The notes: a model not told the origin generated them from the letters alone. Counted from the first letter of the stretch, positions 25,501 to 36,141 are shown. The stretch: DNA of 64,000 nt from Ophioderma brevispina (GCA_023653785.1 JAMKCH010002860.1:1-64000); one strand, 5' to 3'. Made by a program: numbers and translations.

Positions 25501-25984
25501 AAATAGGAGTTTATCTGGTTGCACAACTTTTTAGGGACACCCTAGACTCGCAACAGTTGCACTCTGTTGTGCTGCTTTTTGTTTACAACTTAAGCGCGAA
25601 AGGGGGCAGGCGAGATTGTGGTTCGAGAACGCTCCTTGTATGGGAAATAAAGTTGAAGTTGCAGGGTTGTCAAGCTGGGGTTTTTCCGGGGAGGGGGGGG
25701 GGGGGGTTTGAACCGAATCACGTTTCATAATTTGCGAAGCCACTTAGATGTACCATTAAAAACCAGTTAATATTCAACCCACTTGGAATTCATGTTTTCA
25801 AATTCGATTAAAATCTCAGTTGTAAAGCTCCCATTAAAAAACTTAAAATGGAATCAATTGTGTAAACATGAGTTTGAATGGGTATAATTACTGGAGAGTT
25901 CATATTGCGCACATTAATTTTGGGTGCATCCATGGTGCATGTGCATGCATTATGGTAAGTGCTGTGTGTAAAGTGCGTGTGCTT

Positions 25985-26740
25985 GTGGGGCGATATTCGG
26001 TTTATTTCATTTGGTCTAAATCACATTTTGCTAAATAGCCATTTGGTCTAACTTCAATTGCGTTATCTAAACCCATATTGGCTAATACAATTAGTCTATA
26101 ACATTAAGTTCTACATACAAATTATCTAACAACCAAAATGTCTAAAAGGCCATTTGGTATAATCCAATTTAGTCTAATGCCAATTTCGTTACTACCGTTT
26201 GGTCTAATAATCACAAAAACCATTTGGTATATTAATGTTTGTCTTAATCTCCATTTCGGTCTATACCAATTGGTCTAAATCCATTTGGTCTATATCCATT
26301 TGGTTAATATCAATATGGTCAATGGGTATTAGACCAATAAAATATTGAACCAGGTGGACATAGACCAAATGGATATTAGAACAATGGATATTAGACCAAA
26401 TGGGTATTAGAGTAGACCAGATGGATATTAGACCAAATGGTATTAGACCAGATGGAATTAGACCAGATGGAATTAGACAGAGGGATATTAGAACCACTGG
26501 GTTATAGACCAATGGATATTAGACACAAAATGAAATATTACAACCAGAGGGTATTGGACCAATTGGCATTAGACCAATCGGTTATAGGCGATCATGGATA
26601 TTAGACAATATGAGATTTAGACAGATGAATATAAGACTACATGGCTATTAGACTAACTGGTTATGCGCTAAAGGCTATTAGACTGGAATGGTATTAGGGA
26701 ACAATGGAGTAGCCAAAATGGCAAATAGACCAAGTGGGTT
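25985..26740. repeat. Orientation-switching short-motif satellite (TTGGTCTA / TAGACCAA)
   Basis: From about 25985 to 26300 a motif close to CATTTGGTCTAAT repeats irregularly on the plus strand. Near 26310-26330 it flips, and from there to about 26740 its complement (ATTAGACCAAATGG) repeats. The whole block is therefore an imperfect palindrome built from degenerate 13-17 bp units. Spacing and flanking bases vary, so it is not a simple microsatellite. Confidence 0.88.
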
Positions 26741-26930
26741 AATACTTCGTCCGGCTTGAAATAAGGAGTGATGTCACAGCTTTTCGCGCAGTCTTAAACT
26801 GTGCGCATCGCAGTAAGGTCGCAACTGTAATCGCGAGGTATTATATAACAGTCGGTATGCGCGATACGCATGCACAATAGATCGCAAAAAGCTAGAACAT
26901 CACCCTTAGTTCAAGCCGGATAAAGTATAG
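26741..26930. mobile_element. Short TIR element directly after the satellite
   Basis: ATACTTCGTCCGGCTTGAAA and TTCAAGCCGGATAAAGTAT are inverted, and the match continues through GTGATGT/ACATCAC and AGCTTTT/AAAAGCT. The interior has inverted GCGCATCGCAG and GCGCGATACGCATGC motifs. Confidence 0.75.
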
Positions 26931-27084
26931 ACAAAAGTGCAAGTCAACAGATGTCAGCGATTCAACATTCTGTTTGTCTTTTCTAAATTGTTACTGTGCC
27001 CTGTCAGGTGAGTACATGAACAGATGCATTTTATTCCAAAAAATGGAAGGTGTTAACCTGTGAGCTGCACCATCCCCCACACTG

Positions 27085-27092
27085 TATAAATA
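27085..27092 (+). promoter_or_regulatory. TATA box, copy 1
   Basis: TATAAATA follows a conserved CACCATCCCCCACACTG block and sits in the same relation to the downstream exon as the copy 2 TATA box at 37297. Conservation between the copies supports a function. Confidence 0.55.
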
Positions 27093-27297
27093 GCGTTTTG
27101 GCTTCGTTATATCGACAGTCAGAGCCTAGTTCACGCATATTCACCCAGCGAGGACAAAACACAAGGTTAAATGCTCTGTCAGGCGGGGCATTCCACAAAA
27201 CTCGGGGGGAACAAATTCACTCCATAGATATGTTCAACAAGTTTATTACTAATCTTGGCTAACGAGCTTCAATCTTTTGTCTCATTTTTGATAACAG

Positions 27298-27493
27298 TTA
27301 TGTGGTGTGCACTAGAGCGGTTGGACTCTACCTATGTTTTGAACCCCAAGTGGAAGAATAGCAGGACGCTAGTGGTGAATTGGAGGAGTACTACATTGCG
27401 GTGTAGTTATCTGGTATTGGAGGCATTATGATGTTGATTGGTTTCCTGGGATGTTGTGGGGCCTGCATGGAAAATGCTCCGCTTCTTGGCTTG
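27298..27493 (+). pseudogene. Tetraspanin TM1/TM2 exon, copy 1, frame-broken
   Basis: This exon aligns end to end with 37507-37707 and has the same acceptor (GATAACAG) and donor (TTG then GTAAGA). It is 196 instead of 201 nt: single-base losses after LCG and in the ALVAV stretch, a GAATAG stop replacing GAATATGCA, and a 3-nt net loss before the TM2 glycines destroy the frame. Just upstream, the segment corresponding to the copy 2 start codon is also altered. If this is an unpolished second haplotype the breaks are sequencing errors; otherwise this is a decaying duplicate. Confidence 0.75.
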
Positions 27494-28799
27494 GTAAGAT
27501 GAGGGAAGTGTGGATAATAGAAACCTAATAGATACCTTGTTAGGTATATTGGTCTCAGATAGAAACATAGGGTAGCGGGGAATTGAAGGCCAATACTTGA
27601 GTAGGTTTTCTGCGCTCATGTTGGTGTATGGGGGCTGTGGTCCCTCCTGAAAACCACTTTGCCATTGGAATTTTTTACCCTAACTCCGATCATTGATGGG
27701 TCATATTAACACGCCCACTTAAGAGGTGAAAAAGTGAAAATCTGTTGTGGTATTGAAAATGGCAGTCCAAAAACCAATTTTTAAGTCTCAGCAGAATTTC
27801 TTCTGCCCAATAATGAAAAATCACTTTCCTGAAGAGCCGATTTCCATAATATAAAATTTGGCTCATAATAGGAGATTATTAGTACATTGCTGAAATAACA
27901 AAATTTAAAAACTTACTCCCATACAATTAAGGGACAAAACAAATTGTGAATAGTGTTAGACCTAAGATTGTAAAGGACTGAATGTGATGGGTTTGGGAGT
28001 TAGATTAGTTAGAAAGTAGATATTGGAGGCATGATAATGCTTTAATTCAGTGCCCATCTAGGGTACACAATTAACATTTTGAAAAGTTGTCATTGTTATG
28101 AACTGATTTGCTTGAGGTAGGGAATAGGAATGAAACAAAAGTGCAATTTAAAAACTGCATCTTTTCTTAAATAATGTGTAAATTACTAAATGCAATGACT
28201 GTGTGCCAGTGTTAAAGGCAGACTCAGAGATTCCCTGAGGATAGTTTGCACCCTCAATTCAAACAATTGTGTTTTTTGCATGACATAATGCTGTATACAA
28301 AATCAAAGCGAAAATCGAAGTCCTTCATATAGAAAAATCCAACTTTGTTATAAATTCCGGATACGGAAATTTTGTTATACACAGTGCTTTCCTATGGCAA
28401 CTGTATCTACACATAATGTTTACTGCTTTGAATCGATAAATCTGATACATCTAAGCTTTGGAGGTTGGCCATTTTAGGGGACTATTCTTTGGTTCTTCTT
28501 TAGTTAGCGTTGACTTATTTTCAATATACATGCACAAAAAATATATTAATAAAATCTATGAGTCAGCCTTTAATTGCACACGATGTGAGAAGGGCAAAAT
28601 TGACAAAATATAATTTTTTGTCTCACCTGACTTTTGTCGGCAGAGACTTAGTTACCACTTTTCTGTCTGTCTGTCCTGTCTTGTTCTGTCCGTCTGTCTG
28701 TCTGTCTGTCTGTCATGCTGCTTGTACTGCTCGCCGTCAGTGTTCACTGCTTGTGTACATTTCATCTGGAAGTTCGTAAGGGTTAAGATGATGTAACTT

Positions 28800-29900
28800 G
28801 GTTGGAAGGAGCGGGTTCCATGAGTTCTCGACGTGTTAGATTTGGGCGGTAAAATATGCTAATGAAGATATCTATTGCATAATTTACTAACATTTCCCGC
28901 AAGGCTTCTTGTGTACAAGTGTTCGGGAGTGCCGTAAGTGGCATATAATGAGGTACTTGGTAGAAGGAGGGGGCTGAGAGAGCGTTCTCGAATGATTAGA
29001 TTCGGGCATAGTTCGGGCAAAATTAAGAGTATGCAATGAGGCTAATTAATATGCAAAAAATCAGTGCGTAATTGCTATATTTAAACGGTACATCGGATAA
29101 CACAAAAATTCTTCACTGCATGAACCTTACCATGGTGCGCATCTTGTAGCAATTGAAAGTGTGTGATATATGCGCTTAGGTATGCAAAGTGAGCTTATTA
29201 ATTATGTGTAATTACTGTATCTTTGAAACAGTACATCGGATAGGCAAAAAAATTCACTCGCTAATGAAAAAAAAAAAAGGTCATGCATCTTGTGTGAAAT
29301 CATAATTGGGTCTCAAGTGCATTTTGGGCGTAAAAATATGCTAATAAGTGTCTAATTTGATATAATTTAAGAAAAAAAAGGCTTGTGTACCAAGTTTTCA
29401 GGAGTTCCTTAAGGCGTATAATGATGTACATTGGTGGAAGGGAGCGGGATAAAGATTTCTCGACCCGATTAGAATTGGGGCCTAGTTCGGGCCTAATATA
29501 AGTATGCAATTGAGCTAATTCATATGCAAAAATCAAGAAAATTGCTATTAATTTTGAAACCAGGTACATCGGATACACAAATCCTTCAAGCACAGGACCT
29601 ATTATGGTGCGCATCTTGTTTGCCATTGGAAAGTAAGCGATATATGCGGCTTTTAGGTATGTAACGAGGCTAATAAATATGCATTAATTGCTTGTATCGC
29701 TGAAACGGGTATACACGGATAGGCACAAATTTCTTCATAATGAACGGACTAGTCTGGCATTCATCTTCTTTTGTGTGAATCCATAATTAGGTAAAAGTGC
29801 ATTTGGCTAATTAAAGGGGGCATTTGTGTCGTTACAATTGACCTAATTAAATATGCGTAATTGCGGTAAGCTGACAAACAGTACATTGGATATGAATTAT
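28800..29900 (+). repeat. Tandem subrepeats of element B
   Basis: Units carry TATGCAATGAGGCTAATTAATATG, GTGCGTAATTGCTA, GTACATCGGATA, TTCTTCACTGCATGA and GGTGCGCATCTTGT. They are collinear with 22000-22960 in element A. Confidence 0.75.
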
Positions 29901-29904
29901 TCTG

Positions 29905-32900
29905 GTGTTAAATGGAGCAGGCGGGGTGTTGGGGAGTGGGTGGGTGGGGTTAGGAGGGGGCGGGGTGTTTGCAGGGTGTTGGGCGAGGGGGTAGGGTTTA
30001 TTAGGGTAGTGTGGGGTGGTTGAAGGGGGTGTGGTGGTGATGGGGAGGAGGGGGGGGGGTTTGTTGGGGATGGGGACGGAGGGTGTGGGGAGGGGGCTGG
30101 GGGGTTGGGGAGAGGGCTAAGGTGTTGGGGAGGGGGATGGGGTGTTGGGGAGGGGGCTGGGGTGTTGGGGAGGGGGCTGGGGTGTGGGGAGGGGGAGATG
30201 GGGTGTTGGGGAGGGGGATGGGATATTGTGGGGTGTTGGGGAGGGGGTGGGGTGGTGGGGGCATTGGGGGAGGGAGTTGGTATTGGGGAGGGAGTTGGGT
30301 ATGGGGGAGGCGTGTGGATGGGGCGAGTGATGGAGGGGCGGGTGGGTGGATGGAGGACGGTGGGGGGGGAAGCGGGGTGGGGGGTTGGGGGAGGGCGTGG
30401 GCCGGCGGTTGATGGGAGAGTGGGGTTGGGGTGCGGGGGCGCAGGGGTAATGGGGAGGGGGGGGAGGTCAGGAGGGGTGTGGGAAGCTGGCGTGGGGTGT
30501 TGAGGGGGGTGTTGGGGAGCTGGGCGTGGCGGTGGTGTGGGGTGGTGGGCGAGTAGGGTGGGGGCGGTGGGATGGCGGGATGGGGTGGTGAGGGGTTGTT
30601 CGGGGAGGGGGTGGCACCCTGTGGGTTGTTGAGGGGTGTGGGGAGGGGGAGTGTCGGGCTGGTTGGAGGGTGGGTGTTGGTGAGGGATGTTGAGGAGGGC
30701 GTGGGGGGTGGAAAGGTGTGGTTGGGGAGGGGGGTAGGGGTAGTGAAGGCAATCAGATAGTGTTGGGGACGGGGGTGGCGTGTTTGATTGAGGGGGGTAG
30801 GGGAGGAGGTATGGGGTTTGGGGACTGCGGGTTGGGTTGTAGGAGGTGTGCGTGGGGAGGCGGAGAGGGGGTGTTGAAGGGGAGGTGGGGAGGGGGTGGG
30901 GGTGTCTCCGAAGGGTGTTGGGAGGAGGTGGGGGGTTGTTGAGGGTTGGGGGGGAGGTGTTGAGGGGGAGTTTGACGGGAGGGGTGGTGTGTTGAGGAGG
31001 GAGTGTTGGTGGGTGGGGGGGTGTTGGGGAGGGGGTGGTGGTGGGGTGTTGGGGAGAGGCGGCGTGGGGAGCGGGGTGGGCGGGAGGGGAGGGGGTGGAG
31101 AGGGTCATGTTTGTTGAGGAGGTGGGTTCGGGGAGGGGGTGGTGGGGGTGGAGGGATGGGGAGACAGGGGCGGGGTGGTGGTGAGGGGGGTGTTGGGGAG
31201 GGGGTGGGGTGTGAGGGGGGGCTGGTGGGGCGCGAGTCTGTGGGTTCGGCGGGGGGGAAGAGAGGTGGGGGGGGCGTGAGGGAGGAGGGGGGTGATGGGG
31301 GTGGGGGATGCGGAGGACGTGGTGTGGGGGAGGGGGGTAGAGGATTTCGCCCCTCACACCCACCCCTTCTGTTCTACTGGGGTGGGGAGGGGGGTTGGTG
31401 AGGGATGTGAGAGGGGTGGGGACTGTTGAGGCTCCGACTCCTTGATGGGGGGGAGAGGGGGTGGGTGCTAGGGGGGGTGGGCGCGGTGCCTGTTGAGGTG
31501 TGTTGAGGGAGGTGGTAGGCGGTGTGACGTCCGTTGGTGTTGAGGGGGTAGGGAGGAGTTGGGGTTGGTGGGGAGCGGTTGGAGTGATGGTGAGGTGGAG
31601 CGTGAGTGTTGGGCACGGGGGGTGGGGCATGTTGCAAGGGTGTTGGGGAGGGGGTGGGGTCAACGGTTGGAAGGGTAGTGGGGAGGGTGGTGGGGTTGTT
31701 TTGTTGAGGGGTGTTGGGGAGGGGGGTTGAGGGGTGTTGGGGGGAGGGTTCGGGGGAGGTGGGTGAGGGGCTGGGGGCGGTGGCGGGTTGCTATGGGGGG
31801 AGGTGGGCGGGGGGGGTCGGGGGTTGCGGGAGGCATGGGTGGGGAAGAGGGCCGGTGGCCGCAGAGGGAGGGGGTGGGGGGGTTGTCTGGGAGGCAGGTG
31901 TGGGGGGAAGGGGGGTGGAGCGCAGTTGGTGAGGCGATGTGCGAGGAGGGGGTGGGGGGCCTGAGGCTTCGGTGTTGGAGAGGGGGGGGGGGAGTGGAGG
32001 GGCTTGTTTGCGTTGTGTGTGGGGCAGGGTGGGGTGGGTTGAGGGGTATCTGTGGTGGGGAGGGGGTGGGTGTTTGAGGTGTGTGGGGGAGGGGGGGGTG
32101 TCTGAGGGTGTGTTGGGAAGAGGGTTGGGGTGTTGCAGGTGGTGTTGGGGGAGGGTGATGATGCGGAGGGGTGGGATGGGATGTTGTCTGGTGAGTGTGT
32201 TGGGGGAGGGGAGGGGTGTTGCGGCGGTGTGGGAGGGGTTGGGGTGTTGAGGTGGTGTTGGGGGAGGGTAGTTTGTTGCGGAGGGGGTAGGATGGTGCGG
32301 TGGTTGGGGAAGGGGGGGGGGGGTGGAGGGGTGTTGGGGAGGGTTTGGGTTGTTGTGGTGGTGTTGGGGAGGGGTGTGGGTGGGCGCAAGGGAGGGTAGG
32401 GTGTTTGTTGGAGGGTGTTGGGAGGGTTGGGGTGTTGAGGGGGGGGTGGTGTTGGGGAGGGGGTGGGGTTTGTGTGAGAGGTTGGTGTTGGGGAGGGGGT
32501 GGGGTGTCGTGGAGGGGGTGCTGTTGGGGAGGGAGGTGGGTGTTGAGGGGTGTTGGGGTGGTTGAGGGGTGTTGGGGAGGGTGGGTGGGGGGTGTTTGTG
32601 GGGTGGTGTTGCCGTGGGGTTGGGGAGGGGGTGGGGTTGGGGTGTGCGGTGTTGTTGGGGAGGGGGTGGGGTGTTGCGGTGGTGTTGGGGGAGGTGGTGG
32701 GGTGTTGCAGTGGTGTTGGCAGGGTTGGGTGGTTGGGGCTGTTGAGGGTTGTTGGGGAGGGGTGTTGAGGGGTGTTGGGAGGTGGGGTGTTGAGGTGTCT
32801 TGGGGAGGGGGGTGGGGTGTTGGGGAGGGGGTGGGGTTTGTGTTGCGGGATTTGGGGAGGGTGGGGTTTGGAGGGGGTGTGTGTTGCAGGGTGGTTGTTG

Positions 32901-33240
32901 CGGGGGTTGGGGAGGGTAGGTGGGGTTATTGCGGGGTGTTGTGGAGGGGTGGGGGTGTTACGAGGCATGGAGGGGTGTCTTGGGCGGTGTTGGTGAGGGT
33001 GGGGTGGGTGTTGTGGGGTGTTGGGGACGGGGGTGTGGTGTTGTTTTGGGCGAGGTGGGTGTGGGGGTTGTGCAGGGGGTTGGGGAGGGGAGAAGTGGGG
33101 TTTGCGGGGTGTTGGTGAGGGGGTGGGGTGTTGGGGATGGGGTGTGGGGACTGGGTGGGGTGGAGTGGAATGTTGCATAGGGTGGGGTGTTGTAGGGTAT
33201 TGGGGGGAGGGGAAGGTGTTTGTGGTGTGGGGAGGGGGAT
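29905..33240 (+). repeat. 3.3-kb G-rich satellite, unit near GGTGTTGGGGAGGGGGT
   Basis: The plus strand is almost free of A and C other than isolated bases. It is built from variants of a 17-18 bp unit (GGTGTTGGGGAGGGGGT) mixed with longer GGTGGTGTTGGGG forms. Runs of four or more G recur every few bases, so stacked G-quadruplexes are expected on this strand. Long open frames on both strands (over 1,100 codons on the minus strand, nearly all Pro/Thr/His/Ser) follow from the composition and are not genes. It ends abruptly about 15 bp before the A/B-shared 3' region. Confidence 0.92.
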
Positions 33241-33387
33241 ATCTGCAATTATTCACTGTATCTGCTTGCACAACTTCTTGGGAACATTCTACTTGTAACA
33301 ATGGTAATCTGGTGTGCTGCCTTTGTTCTTACAGTATACGATAAGCAGCGAGACTTGTGGTTCGAGAACACGCCCTTGTTTATTTTG

Positions 33388-34110
33388 TTAAAGGTGCGTG
33401 GTGTGTTCCGATCGTTCTTTGGACCCACCCTTGAATTTCCCGGAGAGTAGTATCGATTTTGAATCAGATGAAAGGCCGTATTTTTCTCATTGTAGGTCTC
33501 CTGTAAATTGAGCCTGAATCCATATTAAAGGGCAACAAGAGATTTCACATATCAGTTGTCCCTAAAAAATCGAATGACTTAATTTGAATATTGTAAAGTT
33601 TTCCATAAAAAATACCCCATCTGAAAGGATTAAGCTGAGAGTGTTCTTGGTTACAAAAACGTTGAAATACTAATTGATTGGAGCAAATACGAAATCGCCT
33701 ATGTTTTACATTGAAATATAAGCAAATCAGAATCACTTTTTTCTCACTTTTTTAAGACATTTCTGTAGCCAAAACAAGTAAGAGAACGTAAGAAATCTGT
33801 TGATTGTCTAGTCTATATGAAATTACTATTATGGACAAATATTTGGGTGCCTTCAAAAAAAAATTCTCTGTGTGCACCTTTTTAATTCCCAAGATATCAA
33901 CAAAAACACCGCCGTTTTTAGTGTTAAACACTTTAATGCCACAGTATTGAAATAGGGCTTTGCACATGCATTATTGCGTCTCTACTCCAGCAAAACCTGC
34001 AAGTGGGTTTCCACGGTTTTTTTACTGATTGGGGTGTGTGTAGTAAGTTGCAGGCTATCATATCAAAGGAGAGAACCACAATACACATAAATCGGAACAA
34101 CCACCTTTAA
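33388..34110. mobile_element. MITE family 4, copy 1, interrupted
   Basis: TTAA-bounded (33388-33391 and 34107-34110), with termini AAAGGTGCGTG..GTTCCGATC and ATCGGAACAACCACCTTT. It is orthologous to 39146-39481 but split by the family 1 MITE at 33525-33885, which is missing in copy 2. Confidence 0.85.
33525..33885. mobile_element. TTAA-bounded MITE, family 1, haplotype-specific insertion
   Basis: This 361-bp element is flanked by TTAA and has ends AAAGGGCAACAAGAGATTTC and TGTGTGCACCTTTT. It is inverted relative to the clean copy at 43119-43475 (shared AAACATAGGC, CTGAGA..GTTC and GTAAAGCTTT-type motifs). Removing it and one TTAA gives almost exactly the copy 2 sequence around 39273, which verifies both the boundaries and the TTAA target. 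Confidence 0.85.
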
Positions 34111-34301
34111 TAAAAGAAATTAAGTTATCGTAAAAGTCTGAGGGGACAATTTAGAACTTGTGGCCACTTCAGATACATGATGAATAGTGTAAAGGTAAAT
34201 ATCTGGATCTTTGCATTTCATCGGTGTCAGAAAACTGATGTTATAATACAAACCTTATCAAAATCCATATAGATATTTACCAAATGTTTTTGTTTTTGCA
34301 G

Positions 34302-34394
34302 TTAGTTCTTTGTATTTTGTGCTATCTGCGTTGCTGAGTAGGGCGGGTATTGTGCTATTCAATAGAGAACAACTTAAAGTAATAGTCACAGAAG
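34302..34394 (+). pseudogene. Tetraspanin TM3 exon, copy 1, frame-broken
   Basis: The acceptor TTTTTGCAG at 34293-34301 and donor GAAG/GTAAGT at 34394/34395 match copy 2. The reading frame is disturbed by small losses in the GTATTTT..GCTATCTGCG and GGTATT..GCTATTCAA parts, so LLICVAE and GGG are recoverable only piecewise. EQLKVIVTEG reads cleanly at the 3' end. It heads a tandem array of partial exon copies (34302-34857). Confidence 0.75.
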
Positions 34395-34857
34395 GTAAGT
34401 CCTGCCCTTTCCTGCTACTTTCATATTTAATATTTGACATTTTTATTTTGTTGCTAATCTGCGTTGCGGAAGTAGGGGGCGGTATTGGTTTGCTATATCA
34501 ATAGAGAACAACTTAAAGTAATAGTCACGAAGGTAGTAAGTCCTGCCTCCTGCTACTTTCATATTTAATATTTGAAATTTTTGTTGCTCTCTGAGTTTGC
34601 TGAAGAGGGGGCGGTGGTGGTGGTATGGGTATTTGGTGCTATCTCAATAGAGGAACAATTAAAAGTAATAGTCACAGAAGGTAAGTTTCCTGCCTCCTGC
34701 TACTTTCATATTTAATATTTGACAATTTGATTGCTCATGTGTTGTTGCTGAAGTAGGGGGCGGTATTTGGTGCTATACTCAATAGCGAACAAGCTTAAAG
34801 TATAGTCACCCAGAAGGTTAAGTCCGCATCCTGCTACTTTCATATTCATATTTGACT
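34302..34857 (+). repeat. Four tandem copies of partial TM3 exon plus donor, copy 1
   Basis: Units of about 136-148 bp contain most of the TM3 exon, its 5' splice site and about 40 bp of intron (CCTGCCTCCTGCTACTTTCATATTTAATATTTGA). Donors fall at 34395, 34533, 34681 and 34817. Only the first unit has the pyrimidine tract and AG acceptor; later ones start inside the exon after TTGACATATTT. The array is therefore a minisatellite that captured a splice donor, not a row of complete alternative exons. Confidence 0.88.
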
Positions 34858-34866
34858 ATTAATATG

Positions 34867-35206
34867 GCACTTAGTGATCCACAGCCTCGTCCCCCGACTT
34901 ACCTAAAAAAGTTGAGATTTTATATCATTTGACAACCGTTACCATGTAAACCCATGCGTACCTAATATCTTACGTGCAAATTCGCGTCGGATCTGTGAGA
35001 AATTCAAATTTTGGATGTTCTGTCCGTAAACACGGGACATGAAATGACAGCACGGTGACATATGGGACCGTGCGAAACAAGCATTTGCTCTACGCAAAAC
35101 TGCAAGATCAGGATAACTCCAATTTTGTGAATCAGAGCTTTTCTCAAGGGTATCTAGTGATAATGAATAAAAAACAGAAGGTGCTAGAATCACGAAATGC
35201 ACTTTA
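34867..35206. mobile_element. MITE family 2, inverted, copy 1
   Basis: Ends GGCACTTAGTGATCCACAGCCTCGTCC and TAGAATCACGAAATGCACTTTA match the family. It is orthologous to 41044-41378. Confidence 0.8.
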
Positions 35207-35232
35207 TATGTTATGATAGTAGAGTATAATTT

Positions 35233-35640
35233 GGTGTTAGCACTTTGGAAGAGGGTCCATGCACTTCACGGACAAAAGATAGCGCAAATCAGTTAAATAC
35301 GCTCAACTCCAGTGTAATGTGCTCATCCATGCGGATAGGCGCCCTGTGAGATTCGCTATCTTGTAATTCCCTGGACAAGGAATTAACCGCTTGGTTGTCG
35401 CGATTTACCCATGCGATATTTGGGGAAGTGTCCCGGCTGTGATGGTTATCCCGATGTATGTTTGCTGATAAGGGAAAGGGCTGATCCCGATCTGGTGCAT
35501 CCCTGGAAATGATGCTTCTAAATGGTTTATGGTAGGTTGGGCCACACAGTGATCAGCGGCCACTTATGAAAGTGCTTAGAGGGGCCCACTAGGCAAAAAG
35601 GCCGATATATAAATCTCTGCTATTATTATTATTATTATAT
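35233..35640 (+). mobile_element. SINE-like repeat with (ATT)n tail, copy 1
   Basis: The unit ends GTGCTTAGAGGGGCCCACTAG..GGCCGATATATAAATCTCTGC then (TATTAT)n. The copy 2 equivalent is 41404-41808. A plus-oriented 3' microsatellite tail of ATT is typical of SINEs that share L2/CR1 ends. A related 3' end occurs near 55191-55290. No internal RNA polymerase III boxes were confidently identified. Confidence 0.5.
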
Positions 35641-35795
35641 TATTATTCACGACTTGGGTTTAGCAGACATGCAAAATCAGCCTCATTTTCGGCTATTAGA
35701 GGGGGTGGTCCGACTCCTCGGGCCCCCTCAAAAAGCAAGGTTTGGATACGGGAGGGGGGTCCCAACGGCAATCGGAACAAGCACCCTTTTCTATT
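35641..35795. mobile_element. Half of a family 4 MITE beside the (ATT)n tail
   Basis: GGTTTGGATACGGGAGGGGGGTCCCAACGG..ATCGGAACAAGCACCCTTTT is a family 4 right end. The left end is probably upstream of the SINE-like repeat (CTTTGGAAGAGGGTCC near 35250 is not a convincing match). Copy 2 has the same arrangement at 41809-41945. Confidence 0.45.
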
Positions 35796-36141
35796 GGGTA
35801 TTCTCTAGTGAGAATTCACTAACGAGTGCTACGATGGCAAAATGTGGCCAAATGATGTTTTATTTATGTAATTAAAAATTAACATGCTACCAAGTGGCCT
35901 ATGATGATAAATTTTTAATTTATTGCAAAAGGATTAGTAAGATTATGCATGCTGCTGATGATTGTCGTTCGAGCGTCTTCTTGTTGATGGAGTTTGAGTT
36001 GTGATGTGAGCAGTTTTGTTCGAGCAGTCAGCTGATGATTGTTTTGAGGCAGGGGTCACACACACGCTGATGGTAATACCACATATCAATGAACACTGAT
36101 GGTGGAAAAAAGCAGTTTTTTATGATGTATTTGCCTCCTAG

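Larger units (their letters stand above)
21896..25639 (+). mobile_element. Helentron/HINE-like element A (3.7 kb)
   Basis: Following a T-run, the left end folds as a hairpin: GTCTCGCCTGAAC pairs with GTTCGGCAGAGAC (21896-21924). Near the right end CAGGCGAGA (25607-25615) is a third copy able to pair with TCTCGCCTG, followed by TTGTGGTTCGAGAACGC, which contains the palindrome GGTTCGAGAAC. The interior has tandem units at 22000-22960 and 24760-25500. No Rep/helicase frame is present. The same architecture with different arm sequences occurs at 28621, 45626 and 60230. Subterminal inverted repeats, terminal hairpins, internal tandem repeats and T-T insertion describe Helentron-associated (HINE, pearl-like) elements. 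The class is an inference. Confidence 0.65.
28621..33380 (+). mobile_element. Helentron/HINE-like element B (4.8 kb) with empty allele
   Basis: After a T-run the left end folds (GTCTCACCTGAC with GTCGGCAGAGAC). Near the right end GCGAGAC (33348-33354) repeats the arm, followed by TTGTGGTTCGAGAACACGCCCTTGT. The first kilobase carries the same tandem units as element A; the next 3.3 kb is a G-rich satellite. In copy 2 the equivalent site (39120-39145) is uninterrupted, showing that the element inserted within a T-run with no obvious target duplication. A Helentron-associated identity is inferred from this structure; no Rep or helicase is encoded. Confidence 0.7.

Noticed and set aside
29897..33301. 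A minus-strand open frame of more than 1,100 codons, Pro/Thr/His/Ser-rich, and several Gly/Val/Trp-rich plus frames
   Set aside because: It is the translation of a G-rich satellite with almost no A or C on one strand, so stops are rare in some frames. No domain, no splice context, and the frame ends at the satellite edge.
33220..33450. A hydrophobic frame (LYLLAQLLGNILLVTM, then VIWCAAFVLTVYDKQ) that looks like tetraspanin TM3
   Set aside because: The same DNA forms the conserved 3' end region of element A (25520-25640), including GTGCTGC.TTTGTT and GTGGTTCGAGAAC, so it is transposon sequence. The true TM3 exon is at 34302 and 39663.
34302..34857. Mutually exclusive alternative exons for TM3
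   Set aside because: Only the first unit has an acceptor; the others begin inside the exon and most have disturbed frames, so classic mutually exclusive splicing is not supported.
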